Assembly: GCA_016280695.1 (NCBI GenBank)
Contig: JAEEHG010000190.1
Coordinates: 1-7,385 of the forward strand
DNA: 7,385 nucleotides
Direction of reading: 5' to 3'
Source: Solobacterium sp.
GTDB taxonomy: Bacteria > Bacillota_I > Bacilli_A > Erysipelotrichales > Erysipelotrichaceae
Part shown: one piece after another, positions 7,201 through 7,385 of the stretch
How positions within the stretch are numbered: the first letter of the stretch is position 1
Layout of the letters: each line of letters begins with the position of its first letter
Notes under the pieces: generated by a model
The model's database searches: none
Told to the model about the DNA's origin: nothing
The model's input: only the letters and a program-made list of their open reading frames with translations
Position numbers and translations under genes: made by a program

Positions 7201-7385
7201 ACCTGACGGCAGAGGATGTCATGGCTTCGGTCGATGAATTCGCGGCCAGACTGAAGACAGCCCAGATGGTTGTTGTCCCGGGCGGCTTTGCCGGCGGCGA
7301 CGAACCGGAAGGTTCAGCCAAACTGATTACCGCCTTCTTCCGCAACCCGCAGATCAAGGAGCAGGTCCATGCCCTGCTGGATGAC
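4209..7385 (+). CDS. purL: Phosphoribosylformylglycinamidine synthase, long fused form (partial, 3' truncated)
   Basis: PurL converts FGAR to FGAM with ATP and glutamine (step 4). The frame is open from ATG 4209 to the window edge (1,059 codons). Order: N-terminal PurS-like region (~1-150), then YWSDHCRHTTF (S221-F229, the conserved His motif of the synthetase), FKNETHNHPTEIEPFGG (317 on, ATP/Mg binding), GGRTGRDGIGGATGSS (445 on), DFGAGGVSVAIGELADG (~505 on), the second half-domain with VGGKDSMSG (770-778), and the start of a fused glutaminase domain: PKALIPVFPGSNCEYD (964-979) and PGGFAGGDEP (~1024-1033). The clostridial long form is about 1,240 residues, so some 180 are missing, including the expected catalytic Cys motif (GICNGFQ type) and the His/Glu of the amidotransferase triad. 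Since PurS and PurQ functions are fused in, separate purS and purQ genes are not needed. The gene starts one base after the purD stop. No internal stop or frameshift seen. Confidence 0.96.
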   Translation, partial: MVYRVYVEKKPGFAPEAAGALADFRSFLGLKNLRNVRVLNRYDVEGIDPDLFEQAKRTIFSEPQLDIVTSDMEIEGACAVFGVEALPGQFDQRADSAAQCIQLLSQQDRPLVSFARIYVLYGDLSEEEIDMIRHHVINPVETREASLELPETLRMEYAAPDHVATVEGFTQLDDAGLKELLGSMGLAMDLDDLKFLQAYFRDEEERDPTVTEIRVVDTYWSDHCRHTTFGTQIDRVEIEDEKVRAAYERYQALRQEVYGEKALTRPETLMDLATIGAKTLKKRNLLPELDESEEVNACSIHVPAVVDGKEEDWLLMFKNETHNHPTEIEPFGGAATCIGGCIRDPLSGRVYVHQAMRLTGGADPRAPLSETLPGKLPQRKIAQTAAAGYSSYGNQIGLATGHVAELYHEGFVAKRLECGAVIGAAAAENVVRERPEAGDVVVLLGGRTGRDGIGGATGSSKSHNLKSLETMASEVQKGNAPEERKILRLFHNAEVTRLIKRCNDFGAGGVSVAIGELADGLQINLDAVRKKYEGLDGTELAISESQERMAVVLAPENEAKFIEEAHKENLEAYRVAVVTEDPRMVMEWKGSTIVNLSRAFLNTNGAAKHTAVAVREKNRAGLTDVGFHSLRDMASSLKCASRKGLTERFDNTVGAMAVLMPFGGRLQRTPAQVMASLFPVQPDQQTEQASVMTWGFDPDQMSMDPYQGAYNNVYVSAAKLVAAGADWKKIYLTFQEFFEKLRDEPERWGKPFSALLGALDAQMELQAAAVGGKDSMSGTFLDKDVPPTLISFAIAPLLAKEVLTTEFKGADHPVVLFDGATPEEKVEMYTRFHELAAAGHVKAAWAVENGLAEAVVKMSFGNEIGFDSRISDINWYEALPGAIVAELDEDCGFGRLIGRTTERRQVRIGNDWVSIDELWQLNAGVLESIYPTKPARENEYEPKVYTFHTEKKITAASRIVTAKPKALIPVFPGSNCEYDTARALIEAGADAEIMVLRNLTAEDVMASVDEFAARLKTAQMVVVPGGFAGGDEPEGSAKLITAFFRNPQIKEQVHALLDD

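Noticed and set aside
1..7385. Mobile element, CRISPR array, tRNA/rRNA, riboswitch or phage signal
   Set aside because: The whole window is filled by purine genes with spacers of at most 19 bases; no repeats, transposase, RNA-gene-like or leader-like sequence was seen. A purine riboswitch or PurR site, if present, would lie upstream of the operon outside the window.

Overview
The window is one strand of a tightly packed de novo purine biosynthesis operon, all on the + strand. The order is purM (3' end only), purN, a PurO-like IMP cyclohydrolase, a stand-alone AICAR transformylase (the C-terminal half of a classical PurH), purD, and the first ~1,059 codons of a long fused purL that runs off the right edge. 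Spacers are 0 to 19 bases, several genes overlap or abut, and there is no promoter, terminator, RNA gene, mobile element or CRISPR array in view. No stretch over 300 bases lacks a gene.

The organism is most likely a GC-rich, gut-type member of the Bacillota (Clostridia or Erysipelotrichia-like). This rests on three things recalled from family knowledge and not searched: the long single-chain PurL with a YWSDHCRHTTF motif, the PurN with an INIHPSLIPSFCGKGMYGLKVH-like loop, and a split of the last two pathway steps between a PurO-type cyclohydrolase and a PurH lacking its cyclohydrolase half. Third codon positions are strongly G/C, and TTA, CTA and TCA codons are so rare that long spurious antisense reading frames appear.

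Functionally the genes cover step 2 (PurD), step 3 (PurN), step 4 (PurL), step 5 (PurM), step 9 (AICAR transformylase) and step 10 (PurO-like IMP cyclohydrolase). Steps 1 and 6 to 8 would have to be encoded outside the window.

Two anomalies sit within about 850 bases of each other. First, purN and the PurO-like gene form one uninterrupted 441-codon frame, although a strong Shine-Dalgarno and ATG remain at the junction. Removing one A from an AAAA run would restore a classical ATGA stop/start overlap. Second, the AICAR transformylase frame has an in-frame TAG at codon 38, where homologues carry an aromatic residue, beside an unusual CTA codon where Pro is expected. Either these are sequencing or assembly errors, or the end of the purine pathway is decaying or recoded in this genome.
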